Source: Candidatus Micrarchaeaceae archaeon (GTDB taxonomy: Archaea; Micrarchaeota; Micrarchaeia; Micrarchaeales; CABMGC01). Taken from it: DNA of 9,037 nucleotides. Shown here one piece after another: positions 1-6,771 of the stretch. The DNA lies in the NCBI GenBank assembly GCA_027310795.1, contig DAIDAD010000021.1, positions 1 to 9,037 of the forward strand, given 5' to 3'. The notes beneath the pieces were generated by a model. It did no database searches. It worked only from the letters and a program-made list of their open reading frames with translations, and had not been told where the DNA came from. The translations under genes were made by a program, and so were the position numbers. Positions within the stretch are counted from its first letter, which is position 1. Each line of letters opens with the position of its first letter.

Positions 1-117
1 AAGCAAATGTCTTATTTTATAGAAATGTGCCGCTTTCTTTAATTTGCATATTATCCTTTCAAAGATGGGCATTTTGCAGCCGCAGCAGGCTGTTTCCATG
101 AAACATTATTAAAAAAG

Positions 118-140
118 GCTTTCCTTTGAAGGCAGAAAGC
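118..140. repeat. Inverted repeat just upstream of the pilin-like gene promoter
   Basis: GCTTTC (118-123) and GAAAGC (135-140) form 6-bp inverted arms around a centre that contains the smaller inverted pair CCTT/AAGG (123-132). The right arm touches the TATA-like box and covers where a BRE would lie, so it could be an operator or only chance. The rest of 1-139 shows no gene I can support. A TATA-like string on the minus strand (about 15-25) might serve a divergent gene outside the window. Confidence 0.25.
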
Positions 141-148
141 TATTTAAA
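140..148 (+). promoter_or_regulatory. TATA-like box of the pilin-like gene
   Basis: CTATTTAAA lies after a purine-rich AGAAAG stretch that could act as a BRE. In archaea transcription usually starts about 25 bases downstream of the box centre, here near 170. That makes the ATG at 181 the first usable start, with a leader of about 10 nt, and argues against the ATGs at 148 and 157. Confidence 0.5.
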
Positions 149-180
149 TGTGGACGATGACATTGTTTCATAGTGGTTTG

Positions 181-585
181 ATGAATTGGACTACGATTAA
201 GTCAAAGTTGGCAGGCTCCGGTGTAGTGAACAGGATGATGCTTTTTGCCGTGTTGTTCGCTGGATCTGCAATGCTGTTCGCCCAGACTGGAACTGGAAGC
301 GGTTCCATATCGGCCGCTCTGTGTAGCGTCGTTTCAACAGTGCAGTTCGTCATAGGAATTGTTGCGATTCTACTCTTCGTGCTTGGCGGCGTGATATACG
401 CCATAGCGCACATGATGCCGAGCGCAGGGCAGTTCAGAGGAAGCCTGCAGGGCTGGTCTATGGGAATGATAGTCGGAGGCATAGTAGGGCTCATATTGGT
501 GATCCTGGCCCCTGGACTTATCAGCTTCATAATAACAGTTAGCGGTGCAGGAGGCTCTGTAAATCTATTCGCATGCGGCGGCTGA
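181..585 (+). CDS. VirB2/TrbC-like (CedA1-like) pilin candidate, small two-helix secreted membrane protein
   Basis: From the ATG at 181 the product is 134 aa. It has a positively charged start (K, K, R), a hydrophobic stretch and a likely signal-peptidase site after LFA, leaving a mature protein of about 100 aa starting QTGTG. The mature part holds two membrane helices (mature residues about 17-45 and 58-86) joined by a short loop with an Arg. The second helix is glycine-rich and ends in a VILAP-type segment. Signal peptide, about 100 aa and a two-helix hairpin with a short basic loop are the hallmarks of VirB2/TrbC pilins, and of archaeal CedA1/TedC relatives by architecture. Its only two mature cysteines lie before helix 1 and five residues from or nearer the C-terminus, so a disulfide is possible. 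In-frame ATGs at 148 and 157 would lengthen it but sit in or beside the TATA-like box. ATG 235 would lose the charged region. The family call is by architecture and motif resemblance only; another small membrane protein cannot be excluded. Confidence 0.6.
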   Translation: MNWTTIKSKLAGSGVVNRMMLFAVLFAGSAMLFAQTGTGSGSISAALCSVVSTVQFVIGIVAILLFVLGGVIYAIAHMMPSAGQFRGSLQGWSMGMIVGGIVGLILVILAPGLISFIITVSGAGGSVNLFACGG

Positions 586-620
586 TGCGGCAGAGGTTTC
601 TCCCTGTAAACGCATTAATA

Positions 621-659
621 AGGGCTGGGCTTCTGCCCAGCCTTCTTTTTTATTCTTAT
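621..659 (+). terminator. Hairpin plus T-tract terminator after the pilin-like gene
   Basis: A perfect 8-bp GC-rich stem (623-630 with 635-642) with a TTCT loop, extendable by a G-T and an A-T pair, is followed directly by a T-rich run (TTCTTTTTTATTCTTATT). It has the form of a bacterial intrinsic terminator. Archaeal terminators more often rely on the T-tract alone. It would separate the pilin-like gene from everything downstream. Confidence 0.75.
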
Positions 660-694
660 TGTTTTTAGAGCGAGGCTTTTGTAGTGCAGGGCGC

Positions 695-706
695 AAGCAT
701 ATGCTT
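695..706. promoter_or_regulatory. 12-bp perfect palindrome, candidate operator
   Basis: AAGCATATGCTT reads the same on both strands and overlaps the start of the TATA-like box at 704-712. A dimeric regulator bound here would cover the TFB/TBP site of the next gene. The position is suggestive, but no regulator gene is visible in the window. Confidence 0.35.
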
Positions 707-712
707 TAAATA
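704..712 (+). promoter_or_regulatory. TATA-like box of the six-helix membrane protein gene
   Basis: CTTTAAATA is centred about 46 bases before the GTG at 754. The predicted transcript start is near 735, giving a leader of about 19 nt. No clear Shine-Dalgarno sequence is present in that leader. Confidence 0.5.
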
Positions 713-753
713 GGTTTTTTGCCACATCTATTTGCGGTGTTTGTCTGGGTAGC

Positions 754-1476
754 GTGTTGTCAGATTCATTTGAGACCTATAAATCTAACATAAGGCTCGT
801 CGTCCTTTTTTCAATCCCTTTCATAATCGCATTCCTGATTCCACTGCTTGCGCCGCTTCCGACTTATGTCAGTGCAGGCGGAATATTCTTGAGAAGCGCA
901 AGCCTGTTTGCAAACGCTACGCCAATAGGGTTCAGCCTCATGGCGATTGCCGTATTCTTCTCTTTGTTATTCCTCAGCCTTGCATTTGTGTTGATAAGCC
1001 TCATAGTCAAGTCAAGGAGGACCCATGTGCGGATAGGGAAGATGGTGTTCAAGGAGATAGAGAAATACATAAGCAGGGTCTTCATCGTTCTTTTGATCTA
1101 TACTTTTGTACTGATAATAGCGAACGTTCTCGGATATTATTCAGGATACGAAGCGCTTGCCACAAGTGTTGTCGGGTTCTTCGGCTTCATAGCCATATTC
1201 TATGCGCCCAGCGCGATAGTAGTTGATGGAAAGGGAATTGCACGCGCTGTGAAGGAAAGCGTACAGCTTGTATTCAGGGAGCCGCAGTACTTCATAATAT
1301 GGCTTGTGGGCGCAATAATAGCAATATCAGCGGTTGATTTTGTCATAATAACATTGACAGGGTCTTTCATATCAAGTTACATCGTCCTTGTGGTAAATTC
1401 ATTGTTCATCCTCCCTTATTTCATAATCTTCCAGGCAGAGGCATACATGAAGAAGTTCAAGCTGCTGAAGCACTGA
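754..1476 (+). CDS. Six-helix integral membrane protein, DUF4013/YciC/GPDPase_memb-like
   Basis: The 240-aa product has no signal peptide and about six hydrophobic segments (residues about 14-34, 59-85, 108-127, 133-155, 179-202, 208-229), with a basic cytoplasmic-type loop at 86-107. The start SDSFETYKSNIRL and the segment at 151-178 (AP.AIV..GKG...AVKESVQLV) resemble the element before a helix in archaeal DUF4013 and bacterial YciC/GPDPase_memb proteins, where a conserved Gly and an A-x2-xS pair precede the next helix. The biochemical role of these proteins is not settled. It has no cysteine, unlike every other gene here, and does not share the central R-x5-R-x2-GG element of the downstream paralogues. 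It begins at GTG 754 (TTG 757 is possible) and has its own promoter between the pilin-like gene and the six-gene operon. A helper in membrane assembly of the apparatus is a guess from position. Confidence 0.8.
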   Translation: MLSDSFETYKSNIRLVVLFSIPFIIAFLIPLLAPLPTYVSAGGIFLRSASLFANATPIGFSLMAIAVFFSLLFLSLAFVLISLIVKSRRTHVRIGKMVFKEIEKYISRVFIVLLIYTFVLIIANVLGYYSGYEALATSVVGFFGFIAIFYAPSAIVVDGKGIARAVKESVQLVFREPQYFIIWLVGAIIAISAVDFVIITLTGSFISSYIVLVVNSLFILPYFIIFQAEAYMKKFKLLKH

Positions 1477-1522
1477 TTCTGACTACTGGATTAGCAGCTG
1501 CAATTCTGCCACACTCATATTC

Positions 1523-1531
1523 TTTATAAAT
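1523..1531 (+). promoter_or_regulatory. TATA-like box of the six-gene operon, leaderless transcript predicted
   Basis: TTTATAAAT is centred about 25 bases before the ATG at 1552, the spacing expected if transcription starts at or within a base or two of the start codon. This is the clearest promoter in the window and probably drives all genes to 8952. An 8-bp palindrome, GCAGCTGC (1494-1501), lies upstream; its relevance is unknown. Confidence 0.6.
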
Positions 1532-1551
1532 TATACCTGAACAACTATATC

Positions 1552-2829
1552 ATGCGACTGCAAGCCATGGTTCTGCTCTCTGCATCCATATTGGTTATTG
1601 GCCTTGCACACGCTTCGCTTTTCATAACGCCCCCGGGCTACTCGACTATAGTAACTAATCTCCCGTATCCCTGCTCCCCCGTGATAACTACCGGCGGTTC
1701 CATACCTTCTTCAGAATCAGGCGGCGCGCTGCTGACCTCGCTGCCTGCAAACGGCTATGCGATAGCCATAGCCGGGATTGCACTCGTGATATCGATAATG
1801 CTGGTGGCCATAATTTATATGATAAGCAAGCTCTTTCCGCATTTAGGGATACAGGGATGGATAAGCAATGAATACTGGGAAATCGCAAAGTCCGTGCTTC
1901 TTATCGTGATAGTATACGCGCTTCTGCTTTTCTTAAGCAATGTTGCGGTGAATGTTACGAACACTCCTGCATATGCATATTCAAGCAATACATACCTGAA
2001 CAACATAAACGGATTGCTCTATTCATCGGAAACCTATCTGCTTACTGTAGATTCCTACGTAGCTGCGGGCTGGTGCACCATCGGCAATGTGGAATTCGGC
2101 ACAGGATTGCTTTACAATTTTAATGTCAAGTACTACGTGCCCATACCTATTCCCATAATACTTGCAGGGCTGAAGTTCGGGGTTTCTTTCAATCCCCTGT
2201 CCCCGCCTTTGCTGATTGCAGGCAATGATGAGACAACCGGCCAGTTCTCATCTCTGATAATAGATATTGTACTCCTGCTGTATTACCCGCTCTCGATGGT
2301 TGTGCTCATCCTTATAGAGATTCTTCCCCTTCTCGTATGGGTGGGCCTTGGGTTCTTCATTCCTTTCGGCATCATATTCAGGGCGCTGCCGTTTCTAAGG
2401 GGCTTGGGAGGCACGTTCTTTGCGATAGGGATAGGGCTTGCCGTGATGCTTCCTGCGCTTCTGGTGGTCTTCAATTACCCAGTGACGCAGGTCATGCAAG
2501 GAATAGTGCCGATAGCGGCTGCCGCCCCGAGCAACACCTGCTCTTTCGGTGGCGCCCTGTTAAAATTTGCCTGCAATGCCTTTATGTCAATCATAGGAAA
2601 CGTTGTAAGGATCCGCACGTCCTTAGGATACGGCTTCTCCGAATTCAATGGCATTTACACTGTTTTAAATGCGCTTACCCCGTATATGGTATTCATGATT
2701 GCGCAGGAGATATTGTTCGTTCTTGACATGATAATAATATACGCGCTTCTTGACACTGTCGCCACGACTCTCGGAGGCAGCCTCAGCCCGTTGAAATCAG
2801 GGCTTGGGGGCAAGTTCAAGCTTATATAG
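1552..2829 (+). CDS. VirB6/TrbL/CedA-like polytopic membrane protein, paralogue 1 of 6
   Basis: This 425-aa protein opens with a signal peptide cleaved probably after LAHA (residue 21). A two-helix hairpin follows (about 70-92 and 113-130) whose loop carries NEYWEIAKS, the best match to the family's E-x2-E element. A long hydrophilic loop (131-233) contains Cys175 and an N-V-T sequon at 134. The core has a long hydrophobic block (234-276), then R277, R283, G286-G287 and a helix reaching Pro301. The last loop has Cys330 and Cys341, and the last helix (about 372-400) ends in an LGGS tail. All four cysteines lie in loops. This layout is that of VirB6/TrbL-type channel subunits of type IV secretion systems and of archaeal CedA. 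I infer that class from topology and gene context, not from a specific signature. Start: the ATG sits about 25 nt after the TATA-like box. It overlaps the next gene by one base. Confidence 0.6.
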   Translation: MRLQAMVLLSASILVIGLAHASLFITPPGYSTIVTNLPYPCSPVITTGGSIPSSESGGALLTSLPANGYAIAIAGIALVISIMLVAIIYMISKLFPHLGIQGWISNEYWEIAKSVLLIVIVYALLLFLSNVAVNVTNTPAYAYSSNTYLNNINGLLYSSETYLLTVDSYVAAGWCTIGNVEFGTGLLYNFNVKYYVPIPIPIILAGLKFGVSFNPLSPPLLIAGNDETTGQFSSLIIDIVLLLYYPLSMVVLILIEILPLLVWVGLGFFIPFGIIFRALPFLRGLGGTFFAIGIGLAVMLPALLVVFNYPVTQVMQGIVPIAAAAPSNTCSFGGALLKFACNAFMSIIGNVVRIRTSLGYGFSEFNGIYTVLNALTPYMVFMIAQEILFVLDMIIIYALLDTVATTLGGSLSPLKSGLGGKFKLI

Positions 2830-4016
2830 TGGTGCTTATGTTCTTCCTTCTCTCTGCACCTGGAACCGTATACCAGGCATGCGGCTTCGGCGGCGTTGAT
2901 GCAAACAACTGGGTGCAGATAAATGCGATTGTGCTGCTGATAGCGCTCTCCCTGGGAGGCGTGTTCTGGGCTTTAAGCAATATCATGTCGCCCAGGCAGG
3001 GGGAGAAGATGAAAGGATTGGTCAAGGCAGAGGTCTTCCAAGGAGTCATAGGGATAATGATAGTCGGGATACTGTTGTCCGTAGCCGTAGCCTGGTGCAA
3101 CATAGGCGCGTCGCTTACAAGCTCTGCGCTTTCCGGCATCGGCATTACAAATGTGCAGAACCCCATGCAGTTCTCAGAGACATACCTCCAGAACCTTGCT
3201 TTTGTAAAAGGGCTGTCGCTATTCGACACAGTATATTCAGAAACAGCGCTGCTGATGATCAACGGCATTGTCCTGCAGCATGTTGCAGCGCTGCTTGAAA
3301 AAATTCAAGAAGGATTTCTTCCCATACAGATAAGCTTTTCCAGCAGCGTCGCAAACCTCAGTGCGCTTTACGGCGGCGCTTTCTCGATTACAAGTTTTGT
3401 TGTTTTCGGCATAGTGTTCGGCATAATATTTATAATCTATCTGCTGCTGCCCCTGGTGTCTGCGACTGCCCTTACCGTGATAGTCCCGGTAGCGATAGCG
3501 ATGCGCATGATACCTTTTGTCGGCCCTAAGGTAAGGGAGATATCTGACCTGTTTTTATCCATTGCAATAGCAGCGTACTTCATATTCCCGCTGATGATAA
3601 TAATGAACAACCTGCTCCTCACTTACATGTATACCGCATGCAGCCCTATTGTGACCGTATGCAATCCTTATTCAAGCTACCTTGGCGCATACTCGCTGAA
3701 CAACATACCTGTCGGCACGCTCTTCACTACGAGCCCTACTTCCCTTGGAAGCGTATACTCGCTGCCAAAGGACTTCTTCGGAAATATCATTACAAGCAGC
3801 GGCGGGGTGCTTGCAACTGTAGTGCAGATACTCAAGAACATGGCGCTGCTTCCGGAAGTCTTCATAGGCATAGGGCAGGAAATTGCGGTTTTCACCTTTC
3901 AAGGAGTATTTCTGATCGGGCTTGACATACTAGTCACGGTAGCTTTTGCAAAGGCGCTGACTGAAGCGCTTAACTCCATATCCGGAGTGGTTTCAGGAGG
4001 CGCGTTCTGGGATTGA
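2829..4016 (+). CDS. VirB6/TrbL/CedA-like polytopic membrane protein, paralogue 2 of 6 (divergent core)
   Basis: The 395-aa reading starts at GTG 2829, sharing one base with the upstream TAG. GTG 2832 and ATG 2838 are alternatives, so the short hydrophobic N-terminus is uncertain. The hairpin spans about 29-50 and 69-89 with a basic loop (PRQGEKMKGLVKAE). LGGVFWALSNIM (42-53) closely resembles LGGVIYAIAHMM in the upstream pilin-like protein. The core element is altered: R226 is followed by a proline- and glycine-containing turn and K234/R236, the GG pair is missing, and R to Pro (254) is 28 residues rather than the 24 found in the other five. Cys18, Cys90 and the close pair Cys271/Cys278 lie in loops. 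The tail ends GGAFWD. It clearly belongs to the same family by order of elements, but is the most divergent member in the core. Confidence 0.55.
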   Translation: MVLMFFLLSAPGTVYQACGFGGVDANNWVQINAIVLLIALSLGGVFWALSNIMSPRQGEKMKGLVKAEVFQGVIGIMIVGILLSVAVAWCNIGASLTSSALSGIGITNVQNPMQFSETYLQNLAFVKGLSLFDTVYSETALLMINGIVLQHVAALLEKIQEGFLPIQISFSSSVANLSALYGGAFSITSFVVFGIVFGIIFIIYLLLPLVSATALTVIVPVAIAMRMIPFVGPKVREISDLFLSIAIAAYFIFPLMIIMNNLLLTYMYTACSPIVTVCNPYSSYLGAYSLNNIPVGTLFTTSPTSLGSVYSLPKDFFGNIITSSGGVLATVVQILKNMALLPEVFIGIGQEIAVFTFQGVFLIGLDILVTVAFAKALTEALNSISGVVSGGAFWD

Positions 4017-4017
4017 T

Positions 4018-5622
4018 ATGAAGAATATGGATTTACTGAAATATGTGCTCCTCTTTGCAGCAATCCTTATCCCTAATGCGCATGCGCAGAGCTTCATAAC
4101 CTCGGCAAGCACCTTCAATGGCTGGCTTACTGTGATTGTCTTGGGCATGGTGCTCAGCTCCATGCTCATAGGCATATACTACATGATGGGCTACCTGATG
4201 AACAACCAGAGGGCAAAGGCAGGGGCGAGGACAGAATTCGTCAAGCTCATAGCCGCTGTTATAGTGGTTGTGATTGTCATAGCAGTATTCAATTACTTCG
4301 GCTACTCGCTGCTCTTCACCAATGAGGTAAGCCAGGTGCAGATGACAAACATATGCAATCAGCTTTCAAACGCTAAAATAGATTTCATAAGCTCTAATAC
4401 CGTGCTTAACACGCCCCTCGGCGCAGTCTGCGCCAACATAATAGTGCCCTCGTCAAAGGTAGACCCGGTTACAAGGAACATTGATTATGGCCTTGGCGCG
4501 GTCTATGTCATAGAAGACAACCTAACAAACCAGTCGGCTGAATCGCTGAATGCGGTGTACATGCTTTCAACGATGCTCGCGTTCCTCAGGAATTATCAGA
4601 CACAGGATTCCGTATGCTTCCCTATAGAGTGCCTGATTCCTGATGTCCCGAGCATATTCCAGCTCACCGTAAGTGCATCGGTTTATGCAGGATACCAGGT
4701 CGGAGGCACTGTCCCAAGCGCGATATCCGTTGAAGCGCAGCTGATGTTCTACTTCTTTTTGTTCCAGTTGATATTGATAATACTCATGCTGTTGCTATGG
4801 CCATACCTTCTTGCTGCAGGCCTTATCTTTGAATCCACGATGTTCACGAGAAGGCTAGGTGGGCTTTTGATAGCGATAGTTGTTTCAAGCATGCTCGTAT
4901 ACCCGACCATTTACCTGTTCGAATACTCCTCCCTCAACAACATACAGAACCTGCAGCCTCTTGGCGCTTCGGCTGTTCCGGGCCTTGCGCTGTGCGGCGC
5001 GCCTGCAGGTGGCGCTGCGTTGGGGACAACGCCGCTTCTGAATGGCGATCCAAAAAGCGGAGTATATTGTTATACATCTGCGACGCAGCTTCCGCTGAGC
5101 TACATCTACAAAGTTACGCTGCCTGACCAGTTCTCAGACATGGTGCCGAACGCATACATCGATTATCCTGCGAATACAATGATACCCGCATGCCCTTCAA
5201 CGTCGTCTAACGGACTGTGCTTCATACCCAAAAGCCTGAACTTCTTCGTATTCCCGAAGATAGAGGACATACTGGAGTTGTATTTCACATGGCCTGCAGG
5301 AGGGAATCTCCTGAGTTTCGAGGCGCTGTTCATAATACCTGGCGTAAGCACAGGCATAGGGATAGTAAATGCGATCGCGTCGCTGACAAGCCTTCTTTCT
5401 GGCAATTTCATCGGTTCTTTCCCTTCATTCGTATATTACTACGTTGATCCTTCGCACACCATCGCTGCGCTGCTTGCACTGATAAACGTATATGCGATAG
5501 ACGCGGTTGTCGGCTTCATACTCCCTATCTTCAATATACTGATATTGCTATCGTCTATAATAGAGATATCGAAGCTGCTGGGAGGCGAGGGAAGCATTCT
5601 GGGGCTTGAAAAATTCATATAG
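4018..5622 (+). CDS. VirB6/TrbL/CedA-like polytopic membrane protein with enlarged loops, paralogue 3 of 6
   Basis: At 534 aa this is the longest member. A signal peptide ends at AHA (residue 23). The hairpin lies at about 36-60 and 77-99 with a basic loop (NNQRAKAGARTE). The first long loop (100-239) has Cys113, 138, 200 and 205 and two adjacent N-x-S/T sequons at 168-173. The core block (240-270) is followed by a variant motif: the family Arg is Glu272, but R278, G281-G282 and Pro296 keep the exact spacing. The second loop is expanded to about 130-175 residues (from 303) with Cys326, 351, 392 and 401, glycine- and proline-rich stretches and aromatic residues. The last hydrophobic region (about 480-515) ends in LLGGEGS. 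It starts one base after the previous stop. The enlarged loops probably form a folded exterior domain. Confidence 0.6.
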   Translation: MKNMDLLKYVLLFAAILIPNAHAQSFITSASTFNGWLTVIVLGMVLSSMLIGIYYMMGYLMNNQRAKAGARTEFVKLIAAVIVVVIVIAVFNYFGYSLLFTNEVSQVQMTNICNQLSNAKIDFISSNTVLNTPLGAVCANIIVPSSKVDPVTRNIDYGLGAVYVIEDNLTNQSAESLNAVYMLSTMLAFLRNYQTQDSVCFPIECLIPDVPSIFQLTVSASVYAGYQVGGTVPSAISVEAQLMFYFFLFQLILIILMLLLWPYLLAAGLIFESTMFTRRLGGLLIAIVVSSMLVYPTIYLFEYSSLNNIQNLQPLGASAVPGLALCGAPAGGAALGTTPLLNGDPKSGVYCYTSATQLPLSYIYKVTLPDQFSDMVPNAYIDYPANTMIPACPSTSSNGLCFIPKSLNFFVFPKIEDILELYFTWPAGGNLLSFEALFIIPGVSTGIGIVNAIASLTSLLSGNFIGSFPSFVYYYVDPSHTIAALLALINVYAIDAVVGFILPIFNILILLSSIIEISKLLGGEGSILGLEKFI

Positions 5623-5629
5623 TGTTTTT

Positions 5630-6766
5630 ATGAAGAGATTTATGACATTTGCCGTGCTTGCTCTGCTCCTGTTGCCAGTGCTGCAGGCTGACAGCCCGCC
5701 TTCGGGCCAGAGTTTTCTCAGCTGCTCTGCTCTCTTCTCAAACAGCGTAAACGGCAAGCCGCTTGTAAGCCCTGCAATAGCGGCTTACTCCTCTTATTCA
5801 GGATTAGTATCCACCGCACTGCTCGTAGTTGCCATGATGTTCATAGTCGTGGGGCTGATTTATGGATTGGGAATCGCATTCCGCTGGGATATGCTGAAGA
5901 ATTTTGCCAAGACCGAATACCTCGAAGGGTTTGTCAGCATACTCATAATAGTGTTTGTAGCCGGAGGCATAGCTGCGTTCAGCGGAGCCTTGGGCTTCAT
6001 AGGCGGACTGTTCAGCGTCGGTACGGGGACTACGATTCCCGGAAGCTTCCAGACCCTGTACGGCTCCTTATGCACCAACATCTTCAATAAAATGATAATA
6101 CCCGGAGTGCTTGTATACGTCTGGATATTCATCAACAAGCTGTTCTTTTCCATAATAACAGCCCTGACGATAGACCTGGCTCCCGGTGGTTTTGGGGTTA
6201 CGCTGCAGCCCCTGTTTGGCTTTGGCTTGGTGAACCAGCTGTTGTGGATCGAGGATGGCTTGGCTACCTTCATGCTCGCAGCCGGAGGCATGCTGATAGT
6301 GATGCTCTTCGTGATATATTACCTGTTCCCGATATTCCTATTCTTAGGAATAGCGCTAAGGACCTTCCCGTGGACGAGGGCGGCAGGCGGCGCGTTCATC
6401 GCCCTTTTCATAGCGTTTTACATCTTCTTCCCCGCAATAATGTATCAATTTACAGTGTCGTATTCATCAACAACAAACCCCAGCAGCAGCGCGCTTGGGT
6501 TATGCAGCAGCAACTCATGCCCCACCGGCATAGGAATAGCCCTTGGTTCTCTAAAAGCATACCTGGGCGTGCTCACTCTTGATGTCGGCTATACCGCATA
6601 CACGAACCTTCTGTACTTTTCCGAAATCTTCCTATACCTCGGGATTAATCTGCTTGGACTATTGATCTCGCTCCTGATATCATACGAGCTTGTGGAGACT
6701 TTTGGAAGGCTGCTCGGCGCGCCATCTGTAAAAGGGAGAGGCCTGTTTAAAAAGATATTTAAATAA
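5630..6766 (+). CDS. VirB6/TrbL/CedA-like polytopic membrane protein, paralogue 4 of 6
   Basis: I start this at ATG 5630, seven bases after the previous stop, because it gives a textbook signal peptide (MKRF, a Leu-rich core, cleavage after LQA). The reading frame extends to a TTG at 5606 inside the previous gene, but those eight extra residues are unneeded. The 378-aa product has a hairpin (58-82, 100-126) with FRWDMLKNFAKTEYLEGF between the helices, carrying E96 and E99. It has a loop with Cys148, a hydrophobic block ending at 243, then R244, T249-R250, G253-G254 and Pro268: the clearest form of the family core. The next loop holds Cys292 and Cys297, five apart. The last helix (about 325-352) leads to a short basic tail (KGRGLFKKIFK), which by the positive-inside rule should be cytoplasmic. 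Confidence 0.6.
   Translation: MKRFMTFAVLALLLLPVLQADSPPSGQSFLSCSALFSNSVNGKPLVSPAIAAYSSYSGLVSTALLVVAMMFIVVGLIYGLGIAFRWDMLKNFAKTEYLEGFVSILIIVFVAGGIAAFSGALGFIGGLFSVGTGTTIPGSFQTLYGSLCTNIFNKMIIPGVLVYVWIFINKLFFSIITALTIDLAPGGFGVTLQPLFGFGLVNQLLWIEDGLATFMLAAGGMLIVMLFVIYYLFPIFLFLGIALRTFPWTRAAGGAFIALFIAFYIFFPAIMYQFTVSYSSTTNPSSSALGLCSSNSCPTGIGIALGSLKAYLGVLTLDVGYTAYTNLLYFSEIFLYLGINLLGLLISLLISYELVETFGRLLGAPSVKGRGLFKKIFK
6757..6764 (+). promoter_or_regulatory. Possible internal TATA-like box at a gene junction
   Basis: ATTTAAAT overlaps the end of paralogue 4. A transcript from it would start near 6786, close to the in-frame ATGs at 6784 and 6790 of the next gene. The sequence also simply encodes the basic Lys-Ile-Phe-Lys tail, so it may be coincidental. 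Confidence 0.2.
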
Positions 6767-6771
6767 AAATA

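Noticed and set aside
168..530. 120-codon open frame on the minus strand
   Set aside because: It lies entirely opposite the pilin-like gene, has no family features or promoter, and looks like an antisense shadow of a well-supported gene.
1968..1977. TGCATATGCA palindrome sharing the GCATATGC centre of the candidate operator at 695-706
   Set aside because: It lies inside a coding stretch (Ala-Tyr-Ala-Tyr codons) with no promoter nearby, so it is most likely coincidental.
2337..2726. 129-codon frame on the plus strand overlapping paralogue 1
   Set aside because: It is out of frame inside the conserved core of paralogue 1, and is rich in Cys, His and Arg as expected for a frame-shifted reading.
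2821..2830. CTTATATAGT as an internal TATA box for paralogue 2
   Set aside because: A transcript from it would begin after all candidate start codons of that gene; the bases also encode the end of paralogue 1.
2822..3268. 148-codon open frame on the minus strand
   Set aside because: It is antisense to paralogue 2, has a low-complexity composition typical of reverse reading of membrane-protein codons, and has no recognisable domain.
5860..6291. 143-codon open frame on the minus strand
   Set aside because: It is opposite the hairpin and core of paralogue 4, which carry the family motifs; no independent evidence supports it.
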